A DNA stretch of 64,000 nucleotides, taken from Mycoemilia scoparia (taxonomy: Eukaryota; Kickxellomycota; Kickxellomycetes; Kickxellales; Kickxellaceae). The notes beneath the pieces are model-generated. The model saw only the letters and a list, made by a program, of their open reading frames with translations, did not search any database and was not told the DNA's origin. Of this stretch, positions 52,625 to 64,000 are shown piece after piece (the stretch's first letter is position 1; each line of letters opens with the position of its first letter). The translations under genes and the position numbers were made by a program. The DNA lies in assembly GCA_027575805.1 (NCBI GenBank), contig JANBPU010000049.1, forward strand, positions 1 through 64,000. Reading direction: 5' to 3'.

Positions 52625-54856
52625 CTATGTTGTGAAAGTGGTCATGATAGTGTGGATGACAAAGCACGCCAGCAAGGCGCTGCCATCGAATAGCTTGGCC
52701 TTGGCTGCTGCTATGTTTTGATTTTTCGGAGCGATGGTTTCACCGTCTTGCCCAGCATTGACTGCGATGAACGAGCGGATGGCCTGTCTTGTGTCCTTTA
52801 GTGGCGGCCATTCGTCACTGCTAATCTCACGCAGGTCCATACCATGAGAGCCCTTTGGAATAACCATGCGGGTCCAGGATTGCCTGGTAAATATTTCGTC
52901 CCACATAATGATGCTTGTATCGGCTTTGTCGCTGGATAGTTTGGACGACGACGATGACGACGATGACGATGATGACGACGGTGGTGATGATGGCGGCGGC
53001 GACACTGAGAGCGGTCTCCATGGATCGTTTTCACCAACAGTAAAAAGCAGATGTGGTCGGAACGTGTTTTCCTTTTGATCAAATACTCTATCAATAAAGT
53101 CTGGTTTTGGTTTCTTTTCGGAGAGCATCAAGACTGCTGTGTCTCTGGTATTTCTGGGAAGATTGGACTCGAAGTATATCTGGCAACGAGATTCAAAGTA
53201 GTCTAGTGAGACTCGCTTTGATCGCATCCTGGGACCGCTTGGAGGCGATACTTGCCACAGTCCAAGTTCTGTGCATGCCTATTTTGAAACAGTTATACAA
53301 ATGTTAGTGTTGAAGATAGCCCCATTCTTATTGCCGCAGCTGATGCTATACATCTTTAAAGAAGAAAGGCTTATTTTCTCCCTTTGCGTTGCTGCGAATA
53401 TGAAGGAGATGTCCGTATTCATCTATAGGCTTGTATTTACCTGCCATAACCACGAGCGATCATCCTGTTCTAGAGATGTATTGTCTGCATCTCTCATCGA
53501 ATCGTATGAATAAACATCGATTCCGGAGGATGAAATAAAGTTTTGTGTGATTTGTGCCAGAGCGTGGACGCCGCTATTAAACTTTAGGATATCCGGTAAA
53601 TCTTTTCCCAAGTCCTCATTTATGTGGGTAGCCAAGGTGTTGCAAAAGTTGGTGACTGTATCGTTTTCGCCTTTGGCCTTGACTGGCACATTGGTTTGTG
53701 CAATTCTGGACACTTGGTCGGTAATTGCCACGGCAAAATCGTCGTTGCTTAGACCGGTATCAAACCCAAAAGAAGCCTTCAGGTATGCCACTCGAAGCGA
53801 ATTCTCTTCCTCGGAATCAAGGATGTCATCGATAAAGTCAATAATTTCATTCATGGTCTTGGAGCAGGGATATATTCTTGTGAGCATTTGGTCATACTCA
53901 TAGAATTCCTTTTTGAGGGTAACTGGTGCGCTGGAAACAACCCCTGCGACCACCTTATCTGGCATCTGCAATGTTAGCCATGATGCCAAATTCCCGGCAT
54001 AGGACGCGCCTATGGCTATCCATTTTTGATGCAAGTGATCGGACAGGTTGCGTACCTCTTTTGGCGGGTGCTTTATAAAGGTTTTGAGATCCGCCAAGAT
54101 CTGCTTAGTTGAAAGATATCTCATGTTGGCAGCCTTTAGGTCGCTTACTGGATAGGACTTGCCGTAGTATCTCTGTTCTAAACAAACGACAGCAGCGCCT
54201 ATGCTTTTGGCAATGTCTACAACCTCGCCGCTGGAAACATCGTTGGTGGTAACTCCTCTTTCTCCAATAATGTATACTGCAAGTTAAATATAATGTTAGT
54301 CGGGCTTTGTAGCGTGATTGGACTAATATAAGTTATGACTGTAGTTATATAAAATCTGGGTTTCTTACATATAATTGGGCTGTTTGGACCTTCAGCGTAT
54401 TTGGGATTGACAAGATATCTTTGACCAAATGTTTCTGGAGTTGTTTCTTTGCTGCTTCCATCACTTTCAACATCCTTTCTTTTTCTCTTTTTTTTCTTGG
54501 AATAGTGGTCAACAGCCTGTTCATAGAAGTTGAGAGTTATAGGCTCAAGCTCTTTACCAGAACGTTTTAGATTATGCGATTTGTCCAGCACTGGATCCCA
54601 AGCAGGGTAGCCTATATCCCTATTATATGCCAATGAGCACATTCAAAAGTATGTTAGCCATATCATAATGATATGTACTATCTACTTTAGAACAGTGTAC
54701 ATCTGATGAAATCAAGCCGCCTAGACAAAGTTATTATAGCACCTACCATCTTGGTCTAGGCAGCCAGCCCAAGCTCTGTTGATAATTAGAGCTATAAGCG
54801 CAATATGCTATTCTTGCCACAAGAAAAAGCGCTAGAATAGCACGAAAAAATAACAT
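52625..54856 (-). CDS. Serine peptidase of family S28, secreted, probably GPI-anchored
   Basis: Family S28 holds lysosomal Pro-X carboxypeptidase and DPP2; fungal members cleave after Pro. Four exons (54747-54856, 54369-54619, 53441-54276, 52625-53278) give 616 residues. Residues 1-19 form a signal peptide (MLFFRAILALFLVARIAYCA). The catalytic Ser is S212 in IGASYAGNLASW. The acid is Asp in FTVGENDPWRP and the base His in PKGSHGMDL. LEQRYYGKSYP is the family motif before it. An insert of twelve Ser in a row lies between PWRPLSVSPPP and KLSSDK near the Asp. The end KLFDGSALLACFVIHTIMTT is a hydrophobic tail after small residues, like a GPI signal, so it may sit on the cell surface. Cleavage preference is inferred. 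Confidence 0.85.
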
Positions 54857-55376
54857 TTTATGATTATTGAATATAGTAAAACCAAATGCGCAAAATGTGA
54901 AAACCAAGAAGAAACATTTAAACATACTTTGAAAACGGTCACTGGGATACACCCGCAAGGATCTTTATATTAAACCCTCGAGACAGTAATAATGGTAATA
55001 ACAGAGTAGTTCATCTAAAACATTTATTAAAGTGGAGACATCAACTCTAGCCTGGGCAGCTGCAGATAGGCTAAGGCTTAGTGATATAAATGGCCAGTGC
55101 CACACTATAAGGAGAGTCTGTGCTACTGTTCAACAAGAAATGTCCTGCCATCACTTTTCTTACTGCCAACGCACTTTAAAAATTCACCAAGGAAAACATC
55201 AGGGATTTTAAAGACTAAAAGATCTATTATTATTATTGTTGTTGTTGTTGTTTAAAACACTAAAAACATATACATCAAATGTTGTATAGCATTGGACCTC
55301 ATGATATCGTCCCATGTATCCAAATAAAACGACATGAATACAAAAAAAATACACATGAAAACAGGAAGGTTAGAGT
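54857..55376. other. Intergenic region between S28 peptidase and DASS transporter
   Basis: 520 bases. Holds the S28 promoter and the DASS 3' UTR. It contains an (ATT)n(GTT)n tract at about 55225-55250. No gene is seen. Confidence 0.5.
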
Positions 55377-57425
55377 CTAAATCCAACCCAATATCGTCCA
55401 CCATAAAAATCCAGCAGTGGCTATAACGGTAAATATCATTGCTGTCATGACAAGCCCGGCCGTTATCCACGACTTTGTCTGAACGAAGGGCATGCTGGCA
55501 TAGATCGCAACGGATCCAGTCGAGAAAGGTGTCTAAATATCAAATAGTTAGGAATAGATATACATTAAAGCTGCTGTTAACCACCTCACAGTAAAGTTTC
55601 AGATGTAAAACATGATTAGCCACATATGTCTTACCAATACTGCAGATACCGAGCTGAATATTGCGAATAGGATAAATGCCAAATGTGGCGAACATCCAAG
55701 CTCCTGCGCGGCTGCCAGTAGCGGGCCAGCAAATGCCACCAAGTGGCTAGTAATAGACGAAAAGAAGTATGTACTAAAGTAGTAGAACAGTGATAGCGAC
55801 ACGCACGCAAATAGTGGCGAGGACCCTTGCAACGTAATAGACATGTAATCCCCAAGCCAATGCGTAACACCCAAAGCAGTCAACTGCTCTGCAAGGACAA
55901 TAAAGCAGGCTAGCCAAAAGAAAGCATCCCACTAATAAACAGCTTATTTTGTTAGTAAACATAATATTACTACACGCACAATTATAGATATGTTGCATCT
56001 AGGTTTATGTGATTCTTACCGCTGAGCTATTCTTTAAAACGTCGTTCCATGTGATAATTTCCAGCAAAATAAGAACAACGAGTGCTGTGTACGCTACAAC
56101 TGTCGAGTTGATTCCAAATATCGGAGTTCCAATCCACAAAGTCAGACACAGGAATAACACCAAGCACAATTGCTATTTGTTTTGAAAGACACAAAGAAAG
56201 ATTTGTATAAGGCACACCGTCACTTGTGGAATTTCTTTACCTGGACAATTAAAATTTGGTACTTACAATTTCTTTTGATGTCACGGACCCAAGCTCCTGG
56301 AGTTGATCCGATACTTTGTATTGCAGCTCATAAACGGACATGGATGGCTTGTGGTATTGGTGCAACACAAGCGGTGTCAGAGCGGCAATAAGCAGAACAG
56401 GGACAATGGCACCTACTAGCCACTCAATAAAAGTCACTTCAAAGTCGAATATCTCTGTGACTTTACTCGCCAGTAGCGGATTTCCGGCCATTCCAGTTAT
56501 GTAGAGCGCCGAGCTGATGACATTGGTGTATGCAGAGCTCATGACAAGGAACCCGCCCACAGAGTTGGATCTGGGCGAGTTGTCGAGCTCAAGAGTGGTG
56601 ATGACAGAGTTGACTATCGGGTATATTATGCCTCCGCCTCGAGCAGTGTTGGAGGGTATGAATGCGGCTAGGCAAATTTCGGAAATAGTAATGGCATAGG
56701 CTATACCCAGCAGTGAGCCACCCAGCGAGGATATCAGCCAGAGCGAAATGCGCTTTCCTAGGCCAGATACCTCGACGGCCTTTCCAATATGGAATGCAGT
56801 GAAGACGAGCCAAGGCACGTTTTCTGAAAATCCTGAGGTTGCGACATCAAAAGCGCCTCCTATAGGGTCGCATTGATAGTGGGAAAGCTGGCCCTCCGAA
56901 TTGTGCCACTCATGGCGACACATTGAGCAATCGATCTTTTCGCCGTCTTCGGTGGTACACTGGAAACTCCCGGTCAAGGTCAGAACGGCTATTGCCAGAG
57001 CCAGCAATGTCGAAAGGCTGTATCGACATACGAACAACCCCGATATCACACTATTCTCCACCGTTTCGTTTAATAAAAAGAGAAATCGTTGTTAGTAATC
57101 AGTGGTGTTTTTGGGTCACGCAGGGATAACTCTCGCACCGTGGTTATTTGCGTTTGTTACTGATAAGCCACATAAGAAACAAATAATATGGCTGACCTAT
57201 CACTCATAGATAGGCATGCATACAAAGAAACCCAATTTAATACAATGTACTTACCCGGAGAAGACGGCTAGAAGGTGGATTGCGGCGGGGGTAAGGCCAT
57301 CTGGAGGAGATATCGGCCATATGACCGCCACGAGTATCAGTGAAGGTAACAAAGTAACAAGTGGGTGAATGCCCCACACAGCGGCCAGATTGTTCCTTAG
57401 TTTTTCGACAAATGCTTCATGTATA

Positions 57426-57456
<31 letters not shown>

Positions 57457-57754
57457 TTCAAATGTAGCCGAATAAATGGACTGAGATTCTGGATTTTATA
57501 TTGAAAAATTGCAAGAATCAATGCTTACATGGTGTTGTAGGATCATCGTCGTTTTTCATAAACACCGACGATAATGATGATGAGGACGACGACGATGTTG
57601 ATGATAATAACGGGTCTAAAGGCGGAGAAGCTGCCAGCAGCGATGATCTATCAGAAGCATAGGCATGCATATTGGAATCTACGCTTCCATAGTTGAGGTC
57701 GTTGGCGATGGGAATGTGTACTGGGGTGTCTTGCTTAGCGAATGGCTTGGACAT
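55377..57754 (-). CDS. DASS-family anion transporter, 2-oxoglutarate/malate translocator (DiT)-like
   Basis: A membrane carrier of dicarboxylates. Six exons (57529-57754, 57255-57414, 56267-57050, 56020-56172, 55635-55931, 55377-55532) join in frame into 591 residues. Residues 1-76 are a cytosolic Ser-rich tail; about twelve hydrophobic helices follow. The DASS signature is AFIPSNTARGGGIIYPIV. Later blocks (WDAFFWLACFIVLAEQLTAL, then THWLGDYM, and the end TPFSTGSVAIYASM and VIATAGFLWWTILGW) resemble plastid DiT1/SODiT1 more than animal SLC13. Its substrate and membrane are not shown; I see no clear mitochondrial or plasma-membrane signal. The 3' splice site of intron 1 uses a (CT)n(TG)n microsatellite as pyrimidine tract. 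Confidence 0.82.
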
Positions 57755-59126
57755 AACATGGATGGGCAGAAATGTATAATTATAATATAATGTTGTAGTC
57801 TATGTTGAAGAAAAATAGAGAAAAGATAAAGGTGAGACATATGTTAACTAGGGTGGTCGATCAATATAAGATCCAGATACCCCCGACTCGGCCAGTTTTT
57901 GCAACAGCAGTAAATAGTAGCAGTGGCAGAAGCACTGTGCGCCTAAGGAGCATAGGAAAATGTGAAGTTAACAAGGGAAAACTGCATGTGTAGTTAAAAC
58001 TGGCCAGCGATCAGTTGAACGGGGGCAGGAGGGGGAAAAGTGCCACTGGAATGTAAATCCCTTTGGTGAGGTTCCCATGTCGATAGCCTGTCATCCAAGG
58101 GTATATTTTTTTGGTCAACCAGAAGGCGCAGATCACTATGAATATAAAGCATGATGAGTCTTAAGCTACACATGATCGAATTGGAAGGAGGTTCGGGGCT
58201 CCTGATGCTGGTCATTGGACCCATCATGGCCTCCTGAGCAGTGCGACCACTAATGCTCCTTGCAAGCCCCTTGAGAATGCTCATATCGGCTCTAGTAATT
58301 TTAATCTATCCATGTTTGTAATCTCAAATATTTCATTCACACCTGAATATTTGCCTTCATTAAATCTCAAGTCATGGGTACTCAGCACTATCATCTCAGG
58401 CTGACCCATTCTTATCTAATAAAGAAGAGCTACTCATCAAGTCTTTGATCTCTTGATTTTTATCTCATTGTTTCATGTTCTTCTAAAGGATTGCATAGCA
58501 TGGTGGCGGGTTATATGATCAAGCTTCGCTAATGAGCAGCAATAAAATAACTGTGGAGGTCCTGGCCAAAGTTACGTTTTATGATTAAACAGCATCAATT
58601 CTGATTATAACACAGACATAATCATTTTAGTTAGGGTAGTTATACTGTGTTTGATATTTTTTGATCGTTACTTTTGAGAACTAATTTTTTAAAAATTTTG
58701 CATGATTTTTAGTTATCTAAAATGCAGCTCTCTGTTGGCTGCCTGCCCCAGTCAATTCTGTGGGCATGCGTGTATGGAGGCACAGAGTCAGCTATTTTCA
58801 AGTACAATCTATGAAGTTTATTTGTAAAGTCAGTCGGGTCTTCGTTTTGCCTGCACCCACCAAAGTCACGAGCCCTGCTGCGGTGAAGATTGCACCATAA
58901 TAGCGGAGCTCATAAAATAAATTTTAAAACAACCTGGCTATTCCTGGGTGACTATACCATATGTTTATTACAAAGTAAACACTTTGTTCTCTCTAGCCTT
59001 GAAGGTTATATATCAGCTCCATCGTTTATTCTCTGTGGCCACTCTTGCCATTTTCTAGATTGATTGCTCTAGCCTACCAATATCCTGCCTACTTACCTAT
59101 AATATAAAGTGCATTACACTACTACA
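57755..59126. other. Divergent intergenic region, DASS transporter and RAD52
   Basis: About 1.37 kb with two promoters. Minus-strand frame at 57994-58284 has no domain. No dispersed repeat recognised. Confidence 0.5.
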
Positions 59127-61032
59127 ATGCTTTCTGATCAAACCTATCAAAGCCAAAATCCACTGCCCCAGAATGGTGCAACCCAGACCAATGGTTTCGT
59201 GAGCGCCAATTCTCGCGAATACACCTACGAAGAGTTCGACACCCTTCAAACCGAGCTCAAGAAGCAACTAGGTCCGGAAAACATTAACACTCGTTCTGGG
59301 CCTGGTGGCTCTCGTCTATCGTATATCGAGGGCTGTAAAGTAATCAACCTTGCAAATGAGCTGTTTGGATTCAATGGGTGGTCTTCACAGATCCAGAACA
59401 TGACTGTTGACTTTCTGGATTACGAGAACGGTACCTACAACATTGGTGTGTCATGTGTGGTCAGAGTGACACTAAGGGATGGAACATTCCATGAAGATGT
59501 CGGGTACGGGATGATAGAGAAGGTCAAGTCTAAAGCCCAGGGCCTAGAGAAATCAAGAAAGGAAGCTGCAACTGATGCATTGAAGAGAGCCTTCAGAGGA
59601 TTTGGTAACGCTATGGGCAATTGCCTCTACAACAAAAATTATTTGAAAATCGTGGGCAAATACAAGAAAGAGATGGCAAGTATAACAATCTCAGTTTTTG
59701 TACTGCCCACTGCTTTGGAATATATCATTTGTGTAGACTAATGGCGAATTTGGGATTTTGGATATTTAGCCCGTTATAACAGAGCAGGATATTTATCGCT
59801 CAAGCAGGGTCAAGGGTATTCACAGGAAAGGGTATCGCTATCAAGCAGACTCTACGCCAAGCAGCACAAGCACGAGTAACAAATCGAACCAATCTACTGG
59901 CAATGGTAAGCCTATGATGTTAGGACAACAAATATTTCATTGCGCTTTATGTATTGTTGTTTATTCCATCTGCAATTTGTTTGCTTTAAATAGCAAAAAA
60001 GAAAGATTCTGAAGCAGGATATAAAGGGAAAGCAGAAATTGACGATGAGATCGAAAGTAGTGAGTATAGATAGCAATAAGATTTCAGGAACTGACAGAAA
60101 ATATTGGCATCAAACAATTTATATGAAAATTCTTGCTAACGTAGTTCAAGATGACTTGGAGCTTGACGATTTTATGGACGACCTTGAATTTGAAGACCCC
60201 GATGTTGGTCGACCTATCATCAGCGAAAGTCCAAATGTTACCCAGCTGTAAGTGCCTTGAATTTTTTGCTCACTGTTTTTCATTCCACATACAAAGTTCA
60301 GAAGATGCGAATTTTTATATTCTCGTGTCTTCGGGTTAACCGTTTATACAAAAAATGTAGGCAGAACCAAAATCATAAAGACGGATCATCTGCTCAGTAT
60401 GGCTCGTCTGTGGCATCAACCCCTCAGCGCCCACCTGTTCCAAACTACGCGCAGAATACGCCCACAAACACTGTTAGGTTTGGCGGGGGACCTTGCTCGA
60501 ATGTGGGGATGACTCCAGGTAGTGGTAACAGAAGTATGGCTACGCCGGCCACACCCACTGCAGGAAATAATGCGAACTCCAGTGGTAACAATCAAGGATC
60601 AGCTAGGGCATTGAAATTTTCTGATTCAACCCCCACAGCAAGAATGAGAGGCAATTCCAATGTCAGTGTACATAGCACACCGAACTCAAGAGGGTCGAAT
60701 GCCAGCCACTCCAACAAGCCACAGCACCCAGCTTCATCGCCTGGACAGAGATCGTTTGCTGATGCCGTGCCCATCAACACCAGTCGTAACAATGGCTCTT
60801 TAACGTAAATAACTTCATCTATCTAAGTTTATTTGGTTTTCAGTACTGTGCTTTGGCATTCGCCTTTAAAACTTGCGATCACTATTATCCAAACCAAGAT
60901 ATACTAGTGATTTTATTTGATTTACATGTACAAATGTCTGTTGTATTTATATGTAGCCGACGCAATTCAACACCAGGCGTTGATGAAGAGGGAAATATAG
61001 TAGACGTCCAAATGAAGAGACAGAAAACCTAG
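59127..61032 (+). CDS. RAD52: Homologous recombination mediator Rad52
   Basis: Anneals single strands and loads Rad51. Six exons (59127-59675, 59770-59905, 59994-60059, 60145-60247, 60361-60804, 60957-61032) give 457 residues. The annealing domain is complete in exon 1: GPGGSRLSYIEGCKVINLAN, FGFNGWSSQI, GYGMIEKVKSKAQGLEKSRK and EAATDALKRAFRGFGNAMGN, then CLYNKNYLK. The rest is acidic (DDLELDDFMDDLEFEDPDVG) then Ser/Asn/Pro-rich, ending in a basic KRQK. Intron 1 is GC-AG: GATG|GCAAGT. The alternative GT four bases on leads to a stop (about 36 codons later), so the GC donor gives the longer protein. The last exon is 76 bases. The frame opens at a GTG at 59109; the ATG at 59127 is the start. Confidence 0.9.
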
Positions 61033-62616
61033 CCATATATGCATGGCTTCGGTCAAGCAAACAGCCAAACAGTTTTTGATGTTCGTTATTATGGTTACCA
61101 CAAAGATATGTGTGTGTGTGTGTATATGTATATGTAACATTTATCAAGAGTATTATAACATGTAAAATTTGTAGTATTGTTTGCACGAGTTTTTCTCCCT
61201 ATTATTTACCAGTGTTTTATTAGAATCAGTCAAATTTAATTGCAAAGGTCTTAAACATCGCTTTAGATAACATAGTAGGAAAATAACAGAGCAAGCTTTT
61301 ATTGATGAGCAGGGCCAATGTAAGATTTTTTATACCAACTTATACGCCAATACTGGTGTTTTTCGGTCAATGATGGGGGCAAACTGGACATGGCGTAAAT
61401 CATTATTGATGAAAGCAAGTCACAAATTTCCCAATGACAAAGGCATGGGAATGTTTTCCTATCCGTGTGTGGTACAAAATGCAAATTTAATGTGGTGGCC
61501 TGGATGAAGGGGGGAGCCATATGATTCAGAATCCTATTGAAGGATGAGCTGAAAAGGAAATATTGAGAGAGAATTTTACAGGATCTGCAGACAGCATTTG
61601 GCATTACGCTTTTCCGATCAATTAACTAACACCAGGTGGTGCTTTTTATACGAGAGAGGCATCTGTGTGTAGCAGCTGCGTTTGCCTGTCTGTCTGCGGA
61701 TCACTTTTGTACTGGCATCCGGGAACCGGAACTTGGTGACAAGAAAGCCACAGCCATGTTATTTTTGTATGTTCACTTGCTTCATTGGGCTGGTAGTACT
61801 GGTAAATCTACGCTAATAGCAATTTGCTTCTGGGCCATGCCTTTTTAAGACTCAATGCAAGTGGAAGGACGAAACCCCACGCGGGATTTGGCTTAGGACA
61901 GCATTTTGGCCATACAAAGTTGTGATGTAATCGACAAGATTTTCTAGTAGCAGCGACAGCTGCAGTGACAACAGAGAAGCATGGTATGAAGATTGGCTTG
62001 GTAGAAGTGATGGCCACCAGTGGGTCAAAGAAGCTAAGGTAAGAAAAGCGCAGGGGAGCCAAATCAACGCGCCATGATGGGCCCACATGACCATGAATAA
62101 GATCCCTTCTGGGCTCTCCTTGCCTATCACTGGTGGCTGCCACTCAGGTTCCATTAGTACCCAATTCCTGCATAGCTGCTATTGATAACAATTGCAAAGT
62201 TCTTTTGATGCCTTTGGAATGAGTTTAGCCGGGACGTGCACCACCGCAGCATCTTTATTGGCGACGCCTTGTGCCCACACAAATATTACAAAACTGAATA
62301 GAAAAAGACTCTGGAACAAAAAGAGGCTCCCAATGGTGCTATGCTTTTTGTTTTGCAAATGCGGATCGGAATCTCTGTTTTTTGTATGTAAGATAGTTTT
62401 GGTTAGTGACACATTGACGTATATAGTCGCATTAACTCGCCCTCATTTCAGCTCGCTTGACTGCCTCGCTTCCACTACTATTTTATCTTGCTATCACCAA
62501 ACCCGGTACACAGCCATTGTTTTTCTCCTTCTTTTTTGTTCCTATCTAGCCAGCCAGCACCTTTACTCTTTACAATCATTTATACTTATTTATCTGAGCT
62601 CTCTTGTCTTTAAAAG
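61033..62616. other. Intergenic region between RAD52 and MSP-domain gene
   Basis: About 1.58 kb. It has a (GT)n tract near 61110-61123 and long overlapping open frames on both strands at 61808-62412, none with a recognised domain. The last 150 bases are pyrimidine-rich (leader of the MSP gene). Confidence 0.45.
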
Positions 62617-64000
62617 ATGGCCACATGTATGCCTCTCATGCGCATAACCCCTTCTGAGTTCCAGTTTGAAGGTATGTGTATGTGTGTGACTGCTATGGTT
62701 GGAGCTGGCAAACCGCAGTCACACCGCAAGATCGCAAACACCCTATACTACACCCTCACTTTTGACTAGAGCACATCCCTAACTCGTGCCCATCATGCTT
62801 GTCTGGTGCTGTTTTTGTATAGAGAATGGCAAGCCTGGTAGATACATCAGTAGGCTAAAGCTTATAAATCTACGCGAGAAGCCGGTTGCGTTTAAGTTAA
62901 AGACGAACCAACCAAGGATGTTTACTGTAAAGCCCGTGATGGGGGCCCTCATGAACAAGGGAGATTCCATCAGTATCATCGGTATGTATTTTGTTTGTGG
63001 TTTATTTTCACAGCACGGTGTAAATGTTTGCTCTGCTTAACAAGTCAGCCACTTGTACTATTGCGTATGTGTATATGCGCGCCCTTGTCTGCAAATGATA
63101 GTAAAATCCTCGGAACATGTTGCCGAGAGCGCCAGGTTCCTCATCCAAACTGTCTTGCTTGGTCAAGAGGAGGCCCAGACGCTCAGTCTTTCCTATGTAA
63201 GTTGGTATATATCCTTACAGGTATTGAGTATAGAGCTGGTTCTGGCGGCTATGTCGCTCTAATGCAGCTTAATATGTAATCGTACGCATGTGTATATGGG
63301 TGTGTGTGTATGTGAACATGTATGTACATGTATTGACTGTTTTCCATTGGCATTTTTGACTTAGTGGGGGAGCGTGGATAAAGAACGAATAATGGAGGAC
63401 ATCATAGGCTGCAAATTGCTTCCTCACAGTGAGACAAGAGATATTAGAGGTTCTAACGTTGCTACTAGGAGACGCTCTTCTGGATCTTCTGTCTCATCAT
63501 ATTCTTCTATAACGTCCACGACATCTTCAACATCTACACTCAGTGGCTCTCATAAACCGAGCACATACAACATTTCTGGTTTAAGCACTCTAACTGCAGA
63601 TAGTTCAAGGCAAAGTGACAAGGTACAGTCTCAATGATAAGCCATACATTTTTGGCCCTTTGGTGATTTGTAGTAATCTGTGTAATGTAAAAGCGATGGT
63701 GTACTGATAAATGCCACCTTTGTGCCGATCTATCGATCTCCTTGATCTGGCAAATATACTGTGTAGGCAAATGGCACATCCACAGCCTCTACCAACCACG
63801 ATCGGAATCACGTTGACTCCATGTCTCCTTTGCAGGTAATTACGTCCAGCAGCTTTAACACGTTTATTCATATACGCCTCTGTTCCCCCTAAAGTATGCA
63901 TCTTTGCAACATTATGTATGTACTAAGCGTTCGATGTTTTTTTGCATCGTTGTAGATGGTTGCCAGGGTTTACAAATTCTTACCCACAATAAACAATACC
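62617..64000 (+). CDS. MSP-domain protein, VAP/Scs2-like (partial, cut by window edge)
   Basis: VAP-type ER proteins bind FFAT motifs on lipid-transfer proteins and anchor membrane contact sites. Exons seen: 62617-62671, 62823-62981, 63102-63196, 63365-63622, 63767-63835 and 63956 to the edge, all in frame (at least 227 residues). The MSP fold is residues about 9-105: RITPSEFQFE, YISRLKLINLREKPVAFKLK then TNQPRMFTVKPVMG, and ARFLIQTVLLG. The KLKT stretch matches the FFAT-binding KxKT. After it comes a Ser-rich linker (RRRSSGSSVSSYSSITSTTS). The final membrane helix, needed to call it VAP, is outside the window. The last intron has a TACTAAG branch-like site. Confidence 0.8.

Noticed and set aside
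52866..53078. Antisense frame with a poly-Asp tract
   Set aside because: It is the complement of the poly-Ser microsatellite in the S28 peptidase exon, whose own frame has catalytic motifs.

Overview
The window is nuclear DNA of a filamentous fungus. Most genes carry short introns of about 60-180 bases with GTAAGY donors and TAG acceptors. The gene set (PEX11, a NoxA-type NADPH oxidase, Lro1, Dsk2, Spc2, Rad52, PCNA, mitochondrial bL17/bL19) is fungal. A HAUS6-type augmin subunit, a DASS transporter of the plastid type and a DNAJB6-like chaperone make a yeast unlikely. I favour an early-diverging lineage (Zoopagomycota/Kickxellomycotina or nearby), but this is inference and no lineage marker proves it.

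I resolved 27 protein-coding genes, most of them with exon-by-exon reading frames. The first third (1-22 kb) holds PEX11 (-), a sepiapterin reductase-like SDR (+), a bZIP factor with a mitochondrial-like N-terminus (+), an unrecognised disordered protein (+), a TPR/metallo-beta-lactamase fusion (+), the Ubc7 E2 (+), HAUS6 (+) and NoxA (+). The middle (22-42 kb) holds bL17m (-), an NSUN-type RNA methyltransferase with a 16-nt micro-exon (+), a divergent HSF-type factor (-), a DNAJB6-like J protein (-), two paralogous FAR-17a/AIG1-like membrane proteins flanking the spliceosomal FHA protein SNIP1/Pml1 (all -), Spc2 (+) and the peroxisomal carrier PMP47/ANT1 (-). The last part (43-64 kb) holds Dsk2, Lro1, bL19m (-), glutathione-dependent formaldehyde dehydrogenase, a small secreted Kex2-type precursor, PCNA, a GPI-type S28 peptidase (-), a DASS transporter (-), Rad52 and an MSP-domain (VAP-like) protein cut by the right edge.

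There is no operon-like logic. Loose themes are proteostasis and ERAD (Ubc7, Dsk2, J protein, HSF, Spc2), peroxisome and lipid (PEX11, PMP47, Lro1, AIG1-like pair), genome maintenance and mitosis (Rad52, PCNA, augmin) and mitochondrial translation.

Between and inside genes lie at least four families of short dispersed repeats, two of them with inverted termini and so MITE-like. Two sit back to back inside one HAUS6 intron. The most striking sequence-level result is three GC-AG introns (SNIP1, FDH, RAD52), each with the donor G|GCAAGTA and each needed to keep the conserved frame. I did not find a clearly new multi-gene system. The best candidates for new biology are the split-TPR/MBL fusion, the bZIP with a mitochondrial-type presequence, and the unrecognised 689-residue protein.
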